This document shows, in pieces, positions 1 through 7,702 of a DNA stretch of 15,251 nucleotides. A program made the translations under genes and the position numbers. Each line of letters begins with the position of its first letter. The first letter of the stretch is position 1. A model generated the notes under the pieces. It was not told the DNA's origin. It made no database searches and saw only the letters and a program-made list of their open reading frames with translations. This stretch comes from Elusimicrobia bacterium RIFOXYB2_FULL_49_7 (lineage in GTDB: Bacteria; Fibrobacterota; OXYB2-FULL-49-7), in NCBI GenBank assembly GCA_001800515.1, contig MGVN01000032.1, positions 4,329-19,579 of the forward strand, in the 5' to 3' direction.

Positions 1-601
1 CCTCTTTCTCAAGCGTTTCATTGTAATTCTTAAGAACCTCTTCGGACTTCTTGGTTTCGCTGATATCGATTAGCGTTCCCTGTATTTTAATACCACTGAC
101 CGCGTCGACATGTCGGCACGAGAGCTTCCCCCACCATTCCCGACCAACGGGATTTCGGAATTTAATCTCCCGACTGGTAATAACCGGTTCCGAATAAATC
201 AATTCCAGCACCTGCGCCCGTTCCACCGGATCGGTCCAATAGGCTTCCGGAAGAAAATCATCGCTGGATAAAAGAGAGGCTTCCGTTTCGAACAAATTGG
301 CCAGCGAGGGGTTGATATAAATGACGTGCCCCATTGAAAAAGGCGGGGTCACAATGAAGATTCCGTTGATGGAATTGTCAAGAATGGTGCGTTCCGAGAA
401 TTCGTTCTTGTTCGAGGTCAACAAGAAAATTACTCCTGCGAGAAGGAGGGCGAAAAAGAGGGCAATCGCGGTCAGCGAAAGAAGGACCTGTTGGGTTGAG
501 TAGAGCTCAAAGAGAGAAAAGAGATAGGCCGAGACCAATAGGACGGCCCAGAGCCCCGTACCCCCTATAAAGGCAATGTTCCAAATCAGTTTTCGTGACA
601 T
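1..601 (-). CDS. Membrane-anchored PAS-domain sensor protein, 3' end cut by window edge
   Basis: I translated this by hand from the ATG at 599-601; it stays open to base 1, giving about 200 residues of the N-terminus. Two hydrophobic segments (about residues 7-31 and 39-63) are joined by a very short loop, so almost nothing is exposed outside the membrane. A PAS-like domain follows (about 68-185) and ends in the typical GTLIDISETKKSEE exit motif, leading into a helical linker. Such proteins usually continue into a histidine kinase, a diguanylate cyclase or more PAS domains; the output domain lies outside the window, so the output is unknown. With a minimal sensor loop, the ligand is probably cytoplasmic or membrane-borne. 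The start lies 4 bases after the stop of the radical SAM gene, without a clear Shine-Dalgarno sequence, so translation is probably coupled. PAS assignment is by motif only. Confidence 0.8.
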   Translation of the reverse strand, partial: MSRKLIWNIAFIGGTGLWAVLLVSAYLFSLFELYSTQQVLLSLTAIALFFALLLAGVIFLLTSNKNEFSERTILDNSINGIFIVTPPFSMGHVIYINPSLANLFETEASLLSSDDFLPEAYWTDPVERAQVLELIYSEPVITSREIKFRNPVGREWWGKLSCRHVDAVSGIKIQGTLIDISETKKSEEVLKNYNETLEKE

Positions 602-605
602 GCTT

Positions 606-1616
606 TTATTCAAACACGCCATAAAGCCGTTCACCACAGCTATGGCATGTCCCCTTTTTGGTCATCAAGACCTTAGATTGGTAGCCGACCCGTGTTATCA
701 GACGTTTCCCGCAACTCTTGCATTCCGTATGTCCGGTTGCCTCGGCGCCGTCAAGATTGCCGGTATAAACATAAGCCAGCCCTTCTTCTCTGCCGATGTC
801 TCGCGCACGCAAGAGTGCGTTCGGAGCCGTTTTGGGCCGATCGGTCATCCGATAATCCGGATGAAAACGGCTGATATGCCAGGGAATATCCGGGCTGACC
901 GAAACGAGAAAACGGGCCATCTCTCGAATCTCGTTTTCCGAATCATTCAATCCGGGGACAAGTAGAGTCGTCACCTCCAAATGTATCCGGTTCGCATAAA
1001 ACCAGCGAATATTCTCCAGAACCGGCCTCAGTCGTCCGCCCATGACGGTCCGGTAGGTCTCTTCACGAAAACTTTTAAGGTCGATATTGGCAGCGTCCAG
1101 GAATTCCAAAAGATAGGGATAAGATGCCTCTCCCATGAATCCATTGGTGACAAAGATATTCTTCAGACCGCGGCGTCGGGCTAACTGTCCGCAATCGTAG
1201 GCATACTCGAAAAAAACGGTCGGTTCGGAATAAGTATAGGAAATAGAGGTTGTGCCGGATGAAACCGCTTCCTCTACAAGTTCGGCAGGCATGATGCGTC
1301 GTGCCCCATTGTCCCAGTTCTCTGCCTGTGAAAGAGCGGCATTCTGGCAGAAAGAACAGCGGAAATTGCATCCGAGTGTGGCAATAGAATAGGTCTCAGA
1401 GCCGGGCAGAAAATGAAACAACGGTTTTTTCTCTATGGGATCAAGTCCGACTGCAGAGACATCCGCATACACCATGGACATCAGCTTGCCTCTCTCATTG
1501 CGTCGAACACGGCAACGCCCCGTATCGCCCACGGCTAACAGACAGTGATGGGCGCACAAATCACATTGCACGTTTTCATCCGAATGAGTATCGTAGCACA
1601 TGGCTTCTCGTATCAT
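606..1616 (-). CDS. amrS: AmmeMemoRadiSam-system radical SAM enzyme (AmrS-like)
   Basis: This 336-residue protein is a radical S-adenosylmethionine enzyme related to pyruvate formate-lyase activases. Seen directly: the [4Fe-4S] motif CxxxCxxC at C83, C87 and C90; an N-terminal cysteine cluster (C18, C21, C25, C35); and a C-terminal zinc-ribbon-like pair, CKSCG (C299/C302) and CHSCG (C324/C327). This layout matches the AmrS family, which in many genomes sits with Memo and AMMECR1 genes; neither is in this window. The substrate of that system is not established to my knowledge. The start overlaps the upstream stop as ATGA (1613-1616) and has an AAGGCGG ribosome-binding site inside the upstream gene. 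The next gene starts 4 bases downstream. Length fits the family. The alternative, a glycyl-radical activase, is less likely because of the flanking zinc clusters and the lack of a glycyl radical enzyme nearby. Confidence 0.87.
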   Translation of the reverse strand: MIREAMCYDTHSDENVQCDLCAHHCLLAVGDTGRCRVRRNERGKLMSMVYADVSAVGLDPIEKKPLFHFLPGSETYSIATLGCNFRCSFCQNAALSQAENWDNGARRIMPAELVEEAVSSGTTSISYTYSEPTVFFEYAYDCGQLARRRGLKNIFVTNGFMGEASYPYLLEFLDAANIDLKSFREETYRTVMGGRLRPVLENIRWFYANRIHLEVTTLLVPGLNDSENEIREMARFLVSVSPDIPWHISRFHPDYRMTDRPKTAPNALLRARDIGREEGLAYVYTGNLDGAEATGHTECKSCGKRLITRVGYQSKVLMTKKGTCHSCGERLYGVFE

Positions 1617-2029
1617 TCAAGCCGCCTTAGGAAATCCGAAACACTTTTGGAGAGGTGAAGGTCGATAATCAAATCAATAACGTCGCTCTTCGTAATAGGG
1701 TTTTGCCTCTCATCGTTACGAATCGAGGGTTTCGGCCGACGTGTCGTCCCTGTCGGCTCGACAGGATGAAGATGGCGCGGCCGAAAAGGGGAAATACGTT
1801 TTCTGGGACGAGGTTCCCGCTGCACGAAAATATCCATGAGTTCGGTTATCTTGTCCGGATTTTTCACTTCGGATAACAACACCTTATCCATGCGTAAACA
1901 TTGCCCGTCTCGAAAAAACATCAAATTATGACAATGATCGCATGACAGAATAAGCGTATGTGTTTTTTGCCGAAATATAATAGGCTTTAAAAAGCCGCAA
2001 TAAGGGCAGTGAAGCTTGAAAGCGTTCAC
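1613..2029 (-). CDS. Uncharacterised small zinc-ribbon protein
   Basis: This 138-residue protein is not one I recognise. Its N-terminus carries a likely zinc ribbon: CPYCG at C8/C11 and CDHC at C30/C33, spaced 18 residues apart, with a further cysteine at C44. A central, very basic Pro/Arg-rich stretch (about residues 72-108) looks disordered. The last 27 residues, from about ITKSDVIDL on, look helical. The start codon is GTG (2027-2029), supported by an AAGGAG ribosome-binding site 4 bases upstream and by a 4-base GTGA overlap with the fmdB-like stop. Its own stop overlaps the AmrS start as ATGA. Such tight packing between an FmdB-type zinc ribbon and a radical SAM enzyme suggests a shared task, perhaps metal or cofactor handling or nucleic-acid binding. 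That role is inference only. Confidence 0.82.
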   Translation of the reverse strand: MNAFKLHCPYCGFLKPIIFRQKTHTLILSCDHCHNLMFFRDGQCLRMDKVLLSEVKNPDKITELMDIFVQREPRPRKRISPFRPRHLHPVEPTGTTRRPKPSIRNDERQNPITKSDVIDLIIDLHLSKSVSDFLRRLE

Positions 2030-2319
2030 TGGGCTCCTTCTTTGGTTTTTGCGATAGACGGAGTCGGCGCTGTTTTGCTTTCCTTCTGAACGGTTGAAGA
2101 AGGGCTCTCCTCTCCTTTTGGACGGATGGAAGCTTTTTTGTAATCCGTAGCATACCAGCCGGTTCCCTTGAGAATAAAACCGCTTTCAGCGCTGATGAGA
2201 CGTTGTATCGAACCGCCGCATTCGTTTTCCGGACAATGCGTCAGAGAGGCTTCGGTGATTTTTTGCCAGATTTCAAAGCGGTGGCCGCATTTATCACATT
2301 GATATTCGTAGGTAGGCAT
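2026..2319 (-). CDS. FmdB-family zinc ribbon protein
   Basis: This 97-residue protein begins [16 protein letters not shown], the hallmark of the FmdB/CxxC putative regulatory family. Zinc ligands are C8, C11, C29 and C34. The family's conserved segment after the ribbon ([15 protein letters not shown], about residues 47-61) is present, followed by a low-complexity Lys/Ser/Pro tail of about 35 residues. Members are widespread small proteins named after a putative regulator of formamide/amide metabolism; the molecular function is poorly defined. It is the first gene of the minus-strand operon running to the PAS sensor and overlaps the next gene by 4 bases (GTGA). No Shine-Dalgarno sequence precedes its ATG. 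Instead a TATATT box lies 8 bases before the start, so the mRNA may be leaderless. Confidence 0.9.
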   Translation of the reverse strand: MPTYEYQCDKCGHRFEIWQKITEASLTHCPENECGGSIQRLISAESGFILKGTGWYATDYKKASIRPKGEESPSSTVQKESKTAPTPSIAKTKEGAQ

Positions 2320-2327
2320 ATTAAGTA

Positions 2328-2333
2328 AATATA
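2328..2333 (-). promoter_or_regulatory. Putative -10 box (TATATT) for the FmdB-amrS operon
   Basis: On the minus strand, TATATT (followed by TAC) ends 8 bases before the ATG of the FmdB-like gene, and there is no Shine-Dalgarno sequence. Normal -10 to start-site spacing would place transcription start within a couple of bases of the ATG. The string also fits the Bacteroidetes -7 consensus TAnnTTTG except for the last base. No convincing -35 box is visible. The 85-base divergent gap (2320-2404) also has to hold the promoter of the plus-strand gene, for which I see no clear boxes. Confidence 0.45.
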
Positions 2334-2404
2334 ATCTTTTTCAGCTTGTCTTTGGAAGGCTGATAAAACGATTTTTTTATTTTATTTAATCCAAGGAGGT
2401 TGGA

Positions 2405-4147
2405 GTGGCTATTGTCGTTATGAAACACTTCCTATTTCTGACACATCTGATTGTAATACTCATGTTTACAATGGCTCAAAGCCAGGACAGCAACACCTTT
2501 TCGCTTTCTTCCGGAACCGCTCCGGATGCCAATGCCGATCCGCTATATATCCGCGCAAAAAGCGCTAACAATGCCTTCAATTTCCGTCCGACTCGTGAGT
2601 ATGGACAGATAACCCTTGAAACAAATATCGCGAATGCATCCTTCTATCTTGGAACCTTTTTCGTGTCCAGAACGCCTTTTCAAGATTTGCTGTTACCGGT
2701 CGGCGCTTTTCACTATCGACTGACCTACGATAAGTACAATGACATCATCGACAGTTTTTCCATTGCCCCTAAAGATAAAAAGAATATCGCTTTAGTGATG
2801 ACGGCCCGGAAAGGGACGGCCATTGTCCTGACCCGTCCAAGCGATGTTACCGTTGAAATCGGTAACGCTAAAATGGGCGTTACCAAAGACAGCGGACTCA
2901 TCTTGACAAATCTCAATTCGGGTACTTATAAAGTTCATCTGACGAAAACGGGATTCCAACCCTTGGACGCCACCTTAAAAGTGGTATCCGGTGAAAAAAC
3001 CGGGCTCAATGCGATACTGTTGCCCAATTTTGGCCGCATACAGGTGGTCTCCCCTGAGGACGAAAGCTATGTGTATGTCAATAACACCTATTTCGGTCGG
3101 GCGCCCATGACGATCCCGAATTTAAAAGCAGGCCGCGCTTTGGTCCGAGTGGAAGCCCGGAAATTTGCTCCCTTCTCCCAAACGGTGGTGATTCGAAGCG
3201 ATCAAACCGAAAGCATCACGGCGGTGCTGAAAAAAGATCGTTCCTATAAAGATATCGGTCCTTACGGTGAATTGAAGGGCTCATGGGGAGACAAGGACGG
3301 AGACGGTATACGGGATGATGATGATCAATGCCCCTTAGACCCTGAAGACGTGGATGGTTTTGAGGATCAGGACGGTTGTCCGGATCCGGACAACGATCAT
3401 GACGGCATTGCCGATATCAACGAACAGGACAATAAGTACCGAAGTCTATCCGAGGATTTTGACGGTTTTGAGGACAACGACGGCATCCCGGATTTTGATA
3501 ATGATCGTGACGGCATCCCGGATACCGCCGACCTTTGTCGCAATGAACCGGAAGACCGTGACGGCTTTGACGATAGAGACGGTTGTCCGGATCTGGATAA
3601 TGATGCCGACAACGTGCCCGACGACAAGGATCTTGCGCCAAATGATCCGGAGGACATTGATGGTTACCAGGATCAGGACGGCGCCGCTGATTTGGATAAT
3701 GATAATGACGGGATACGCGATTATATGGATCTTTGCCCGCAATCTGCCGAAGTGTTCAATAACTTCCAAGATGATGACGGTTGTCCGGATGTAAAAATAC
3801 GGGAACCTCGAATGGGTGTTATAAAATATATCCCTTATGATTTTACGTCGGACTTTCCAGAATCGGTCCTGACGGAAATAGATTCCGTTTATAATGCAAT
3901 GATGATCTATCCGGCTATTCAAGTGGAAATTAAAGTCCACTGCGACGGCAAGGGACAGCAAAAACGCAAAACCCTTGAAACTGAAGAGCGGGCCAAAATA
4001 TTGGGCCGTTATTTAGCTTATCGTGGTACCGTTGATCCTGTCCGTTATACCGTTACAGGAGTGGGCGGACGAGACCCGATAGCCAGCAATGTATCCGAAA
4101 AAGGGCGTCAGAAAAATACCCGGGTTGAAATCAAACGGCTAAGATGA
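2405..4147 (+). CDS. PEGA / thrombospondin type-3 repeat / OmpA-like envelope protein
   Basis: This 580-residue exported protein probably links the outer envelope to peptidoglycan. Order of parts: a hydrophobic signal segment (about 8-25, possible cleavage near AQSQ); three PEGA-like beta repeats (about 60-130, 133-205, 208-278); an Asp-rich thrombospondin type-3 calcium-binding stalk (about 296-462) with repeated DxDxDG(I/C)PD units; and an OmpA C-terminal domain (about 467-580). The OmpA domain keeps the likely diaminopimelate-binding Asp (VHCDGKG), the Arg of the EERA helix motif, and the terminal NTRVEI strand. The start is GTG at 2405, chosen because an AAGGAGGT ribosome-binding site (2393-2400) ends 4 bases before it; the later ATG at 2420 is too far away. 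There is no N-terminal beta-barrel region, so it is probably a periplasmic stalk protein. It converges with the HEAT gene 28 bases downstream. Domain calls are by motif. Confidence 0.88.
   Translation: MAIVVMKHFLFLTHLIVILMFTMAQSQDSNTFSLSSGTAPDANADPLYIRAKSANNAFNFRPTREYGQITLETNIANASFYLGTFFVSRTPFQDLLLPVGAFHYRLTYDKYNDIIDSFSIAPKDKKNIALVMTARKGTAIVLTRPSDVTVEIGNAKMGVTKDSGLILTNLNSGTYKVHLTKTGFQPLDATLKVVSGEKTGLNAILLPNFGRIQVVSPEDESYVYVNNTYFGRAPMTIPNLKAGRALVRVEARKFAPFSQTVVIRSDQTESITAVLKKDRSYKDIGPYGELKGSWGDKDGDGIRDDDDQCPLDPEDVDGFEDQDGCPDPDNDHDGIADINEQDNKYRSLSEDFDGFEDNDGIPDFDNDRDGIPDTADLCRNEPEDRDGFDDRDGCPDLDNDADNVPDDKDLAPNDPEDIDGYQDQDGAADLDNDNDGIRDYMDLCPQSAEVFNNFQDDDGCPDVKIREPRMGVIKYIPYDFTSDFPESVLTEIDSVYNAMMIYPAIQVEIKVHCDGKGQQKRKTLETEERAKILGRYLAYRGTVDPVRYTVTGVGGRDPIASNVSEKGRQKNTRVEIKRLR
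3290..3790 (+). repeat. Coding repeat: thrombospondin type-3 Asp-rich units
   Basis: About 500 bases encode degenerate units rich in Asp and Gly, such as DKDGDGIRDDDDQCP and DFDNDRDGIPD, recurring roughly every 12-20 residues. At the DNA level, GAxGGTTGTCCGGAT-type and GATAATGATC/G-type words recur, a place where slipped-strand gain or loss of units could occur. The biased codons also keep the other frames open, so long open frames on both strands here are by-products and not genes. Confidence 0.85.
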
Positions 4148-4175
4148 ATCGAGATAATATCCCTGCTGCCTGGCA

Positions 4176-5906
4176 TCAAAGTGCCTGCAAGGTCCGAATG
4201 ATTCCAGGCAAAAACTGGTTCAAATAAACGTCGGATCGCCGCCCGGTCGAAATTTTCCGCAGTTGCGGCAGAACCCGTTTCACTTTAAAAGCCGCCAACA
4301 GTTTTGCGGCCCGGATGACCACGCAATCGTTTCGACTGCCAAGGGCCTTGATAAGCAAGGGAACGTTTTCCGGCCCAATATTATAAAGAGCCATTTCCGC
4401 ATCACGGCGGACGCTCCAGCTGGGATCGCCCAATGCAATCAGCAGATCTTGTGACAACGGACGCGCACCCAGTCGTCCCAACGCCCGACACGCCTGTCCC
4501 CGCACATCATAGTCTTTATCCTTGAGCGCTTTCTTCAGGGCCGCCAGCAAGGGTGCCGTTATTTTTGGAGCATGCCCCAAAAGCTGAATGATATTGGCAC
4601 GGATATCACTGCGTTTTTCAATAAGTTTTCCCAGCAAAAATGTTTGCAAGTGTTTCCCGATGAGGCAATTCGTTCTAATACGAAGACGATCCAGGGTATA
4701 AAGAGCCTCTAATTTGACATCGTCGGAGTCATCCGACAGCGCCTTTAAAACCAAAGGCAAATCACCTTCATTCCCAATTTCGGATAATACATGAAGCGCC
4801 CCCATCTTGGCCCACACTGAACTTGCAATCTTTTCAAGCGCCTTGCCTGCTTCATCCGATTCCGGAAGTAATCCCATTCTTTCCACTTCAACGAGAATGG
4901 GGATGGCTTTAGGATCACGCAATTCACCCATGGCTTTGATGCAGTGCAAACGCAAACGTGGTGAGACACTCCTTCTTAGACCGAGGATCATATTGTCGGG
5001 CAAGATCACATTCTGCAAAAAAAGCTCGGCGAGTTTATCCGACACTCCTTTTCGGATGGCGATGAGCGCATTGACCGCCTCCAAGCGTACTGAATAATAG
5101 CTGCTCCCCAGATTATTGATTAATTCCGGAATAGCGCTTTCCATCTTGAACTCTCCCAATCCACGAATCACATGACGACGAAAGAGTTTTCCCTTTTCAC
5201 GATAGAGTGCCTTCAACAAGGCCTCACATGCCTGTCCCCCCATACGCTCCAATGCCTTTAGGGCGGATTCAACGATTTCCGCGTCAGCGCTGTTCAACTT
5301 GCCAATCAGTCCGTCCAGAGTATGCGGATTCTGCAACTTTCCCAGTGTTGCAACGGTAGTGCAACAAAGCTCTTTGTCCGATTCTTCCAGCAACGGCAGC
5401 AACATTGGGGCTAAATCCACCTGTTCAGTCATACCGATGAATTCGACCATGCTGAGTCGGATGCGACGGGAGGGTGAGGCGAGATGCAAAAGCAGTGTTT
5501 CCCGATTTAACGAACCAATCAGACTTAAACAGAGAACCGCTTTACGACGAATTTCCTGGTTTTGTACAATAAGCAGACGGATAAAAATATCCGCTCCCTC
5601 CTGCCCGCCTTTATTTACCACGGCATCCATTTGTGAGCATAAGGCGCTAATGGCCGCGGTTCTGACATTCCAATCTTCATCCGACACCAATTCGACCAGA
5701 GTTTCAATACTTTCTCTTCCTCCAAAAGCATCCAGGGCAAGAACCAAAGCATAGCGTATTCCCGAATCCGGGGATCGGAGTAGTTTTGGGGTCAACAACA
5801 AGGGAAGATCTTGTGGCCGTCTTTTTTTCCTCAGTAGATGGATAGCGGAACGCACCACTTCCACATCCGGATCTTTCAGTCTTTTTTCCGCGGAAGTTGC
5901 GCTCAT
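4176..5906 (-). CDS. HEAT-repeat protein (PBS-lyase HEAT type)
   Basis: About 576 residues form a nearly uninterrupted alpha solenoid of HEAT repeats. At least fourteen repeat cores can be read, with signatures such as DEDWNVRTAAISAL, NQEIRRKAVLCL, YYSVRLEAVNAL, DYDVRGQACRAL and DPSWSVRRDAEMAL. Such proteins are scaffolds for protein-protein contact; there is no catalytic motif, signal peptide or membrane span, so it is probably cytoplasmic. It is last in the operon ackA - cysteine-rich gene - HEAT. I chose the ATG at 5904-5906 because AGGTGG lies 7 bases upstream. The frame is open further, with a GTG at 5940-5942 (2 bases after the preceding stop) and another at 5970-5972 overlapping the preceding gene, so the N-terminus may be up to 22 residues longer. 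The partner is unknown; the operon makes the cysteine-rich protein the first candidate. Confidence 0.85.
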   Translation of the reverse strand: MSATSAEKRLKDPDVEVVRSAIHLLRKKRRPQDLPLLLTPKLLRSPDSGIRYALVLALDAFGGRESIETLVELVSDEDWNVRTAAISALCSQMDAVVNKGGQEGADIFIRLLIVQNQEIRRKAVLCLSLIGSLNRETLLLHLASPSRRIRLSMVEFIGMTEQVDLAPMLLPLLEESDKELCCTTVATLGKLQNPHTLDGLIGKLNSADAEIVESALKALERMGGQACEALLKALYREKGKLFRRHVIRGLGEFKMESAIPELINNLGSSYYSVRLEAVNALIAIRKGVSDKLAELFLQNVILPDNMILGLRRSVSPRLRLHCIKAMGELRDPKAIPILVEVERMGLLPESDEAGKALEKIASSVWAKMGALHVLSEIGNEGDLPLVLKALSDDSDDVKLEALYTLDRLRIRTNCLIGKHLQTFLLGKLIEKRSDIRANIIQLLGHAPKITAPLLAALKKALKDKDYDVRGQACRALGRLGARPLSQDLLIALGDPSWSVRRDAEMALYNIGPENVPLLIKALGSRNDCVVIRAAKLLAAFKVKRVLPQLRKISTGRRSDVYLNQFLPGIIRTLQAL

Positions 5907-5944
5907 ACCAACCCCACCTTTTCGAGCAAGAAGTGCCTTCACGT

Positions 5945-6442
5945 TTAAACTCTTTCCATGATGCCCTGACACCCTTTTACCGGATCAAAAGCGATGAGAT
6001 CATATTGGCAATCCACGTCCGAGAGAAGCAACACGGCTCCGCGGAAACAACCCATTTGTGCACAGGTTAGTTCTTTCAGGGTTAAGCCGGATTCGAGCAA
6101 ATCGCGACAGGAGCCTGCAAAGGGACAATGATTGACACGAATATCAAGATTGTTGACGTTAATTTCGGTAATCTGCACCTGGCTGACATCTTCCAGCAAA
6201 CCCGCTTGAACAGAGGCTTCCACATAGCGTTCAACGGATTCACGCAGGGTAGAGGCCTTTGAAACAGAGAGGCCATATTCGCCCATGATCTTAAAAAGCT
6301 CTTCCACCGCATGCTCATAAACACGTCGACAGAAACGCTTCGGACGGGTGCCGTGGAAATCACGAGCCGTTTTTTCAAGCGCATTCATCCAGACCCGTAA
6401 AAGCTCACCCCTCCCCCCAATCGTTGTCGCTTTTTCTTTCAT
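5945..6442 (-). CDS. Uncharacterised cysteine-rich protein
   Basis: This protein of about 165 residues has no family I can name with confidence. The N-terminal half is helical and basic. The C-terminal half carries most of the cysteines (C106, C112, C127, C132, C145 and C158; C38 lies earlier), starting with the motif NHCPFAGSC. The CPF...C...C...GC pattern recalls small-molecule or metal-binding domains such as V4R (4-vinyl-reductase-like), but the match is loose. Two ATG codons stand side by side (6443-6445 and 6440-6442). I chose the second because GGAGG lies 5 bases before it, against 2 bases for the first. It follows acetate kinase by 21 bases and precedes the HEAT gene, so the three are likely co-transcribed. 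A redox or metal-sensing role is inference from the cysteines. Confidence 0.75.
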   Translation of the reverse strand: MKEKATTIGGRGELLRVWMNALEKTARDFHGTRPKRFCRRVYEHAVEELFKIMGEYGLSVSKASTLRESVERYVEASVQAGLLEDVSQVQITEINVNNLDIRVNHCPFAGSCRDLLESGLTLKELTCAQMGCFRGAVLLLSDVDCQYDLIAFDPVKGCQGIMERV

Positions 6443-6463
6443 CATTTCCTCCGCTGCGGATAT

Positions 6464-7654
6464 TTACTTCAAGTTTTGAACAAGCGTGCGCACATCTCGT
6501 GCAATCATTAATTCTTCATTTGTTCCGATGATGAAGACCTTTGTTTTTCCTGTTCCGATGGACTCCTCATTTTGCTGATTCAAGGCCCCCTCGATCCGAA
6601 TTCCCATAAAATCCATGTTATCACATATCTTTTCACGGATCAGAGCGGCATTTTCTCCGATGCCGCCGGTAAAAACCAGTGCATCCAATCCGCCCATTAC
6701 CGCAATATAAGCACCGATATATTTTTTCACCCGCTGACAAAAGATGTCAATAGCCAATTTATGCCGGTGGCTTCCAGCCAGGGCTTCAACAGTCAATTCC
6801 CGCATATCGTTTCCGGTACCGGAAATACCCAGAAGACCGCTTTGTTTATTCATCAAGGAATCGATTTCTTTAACGGATAGATTTTCTTTTTCCATGAGAT
6901 AGGGAATCACGGCCGGATCAATATCGCCGCAACGTGTTCCCATAACCAACCCCTCAAGCGGCGTAAAACCCATGGACGTATCGACCGAAACCCCTCCTAA
7001 AACAGCCGCCATACTGCATCCATTCCCAAGATGGCAGGTGATGATTTTGGTGGCGGATACGGGCTTGCCTATTAAGGCAACCGCTTTCTCTGCAACATAC
7101 TTATGCGAGGTGCCATGAAAACCATAACGTCTTATACCGAACTTTTGGTACACGGAATAGGGCAAAGCATAAAGATAGGCCTTTTCAGGCATTTTATGAT
7201 GAAACGCGGTATCAAAAACCGCTATCTGAGGAATGCCGGGAAGCAGATCTTTGCAAGTTTCAATGCCTTTTAAATTATGAGGGTTATGTAAAGGCGCAAA
7301 TTTGCAAAACTCCTTTATGCATTCTTCGACTTCACATGTCACCAGGACGGATTCCGAGAACTTTTCCCCTCCATGAACGACACGGTGTCCAATTCCATCA
7401 ATTTCTGATTTTTCTTTAATAACACCGCGTTGGGGCGAAAGGAGCAGATTGATGATGGATTCAATGGCTCTTGAATGATCCGGAGTCTCTACAATCTCCT
7501 TTATTTTTCCTTTTCCGACCTGTTCATAAGTTAAAAGCGCTTCTGTTGTTCCAATTCGTTCAATCCCACCTTTGCAAATAAGCTTTTCAGCAATAATTTC
7601 AATAAATTGAAATTTAATGGAAGAACTACCGCAATTCATGACCAATACATTCAT
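6464..7654 (-). CDS. ackA: Acetate kinase
   Basis: This enzyme transfers phosphate between acetyl phosphate and ADP, giving acetate and ATP, in the cytoplasm. In anaerobes it is the substrate-level phosphorylation step of acetate formation. The protein is 396 residues, usual for the family. Visible motifs: NCGSSSIKF (N7), HRVVHGG (R91), VFDTAFHH (D148), YGFHGTSHKY (H180), TPLEGLVMGTRCGDID (R241), FTGGIGENA, and the C-terminal GTNEE. These residue numbers coincide with those I recall for the well-studied archaeal acetate kinase, supporting the ATG at 7652-7654 over the in-frame TTG at 7670-7672. The ribosome-binding site is weak (GGGGA). No phosphotransacetylase gene is adjacent; the downstream partners are the cysteine-rich and HEAT genes. 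Propionate or butyrate kinase activity cannot be excluded, but acetate is most likely. Confidence 0.97.
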   Translation of the reverse strand: MNVLVMNCGSSSIKFQFIEIIAEKLICKGGIERIGTTEALLTYEQVGKGKIKEIVETPDHSRAIESIINLLLSPQRGVIKEKSEIDGIGHRVVHGGEKFSESVLVTCEVEECIKEFCKFAPLHNPHNLKGIETCKDLLPGIPQIAVFDTAFHHKMPEKAYLYALPYSVYQKFGIRRYGFHGTSHKYVAEKAVALIGKPVSATKIITCHLGNGCSMAAVLGGVSVDTSMGFTPLEGLVMGTRCGDIDPAVIPYLMEKENLSVKEIDSLMNKQSGLLGISGTGNDMRELTVEALAGSHRHKLAIDIFCQRVKKYIGAYIAVMGGLDALVFTGGIGENAALIREKICDNMDFMGIRIEGALNQQNEESIGTGKTKVFIIGTNEELMIARDVRTLVQNLK

Positions 7655-7702
7655 TGTGTTTTCCCCGCGCAACTTATTAAATGAGAATAGGTTAGTTTTT
7701 GT

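Noticed and set aside
576..965. 129-residue plus-strand open frame
   Set aside because: It lies antisense within the AmrS gene, has no recognisable motif or ribosome-binding site, and the minus-strand protein is clearly real.
606..1616. Pyruvate formate-lyase activating enzyme
   Set aside because: The radical SAM core is similar, but the extra N- and C-terminal cysteine clusters fit AmrS and no glycyl radical enzyme is nearby.
3290..3790. Possible CRISPR or tandem repeat array
   Set aside because: The repeats are degenerate, in frame and encode calcium-binding TSP3 units; there are no constant repeats with unique spacers.
3354..3961. Long open frames on both strands over the TSP3 region
   Set aside because: They are side effects of the repetitive GAx/GGx codons; their translations are low-complexity Arg/Thr/Ile or Ser-rich strings.
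4148..4200. Possible terminator between the OmpA-like and HEAT genes
   Set aside because: Only a 4-bp GGCA/TGCC stem is visible, with no T-run; too weak to call.
5299..5754. 151-residue plus-strand open frame
   Set aside because: It is antisense to continuous HEAT repeats and its composition is Ser/Arg-rich without motifs.
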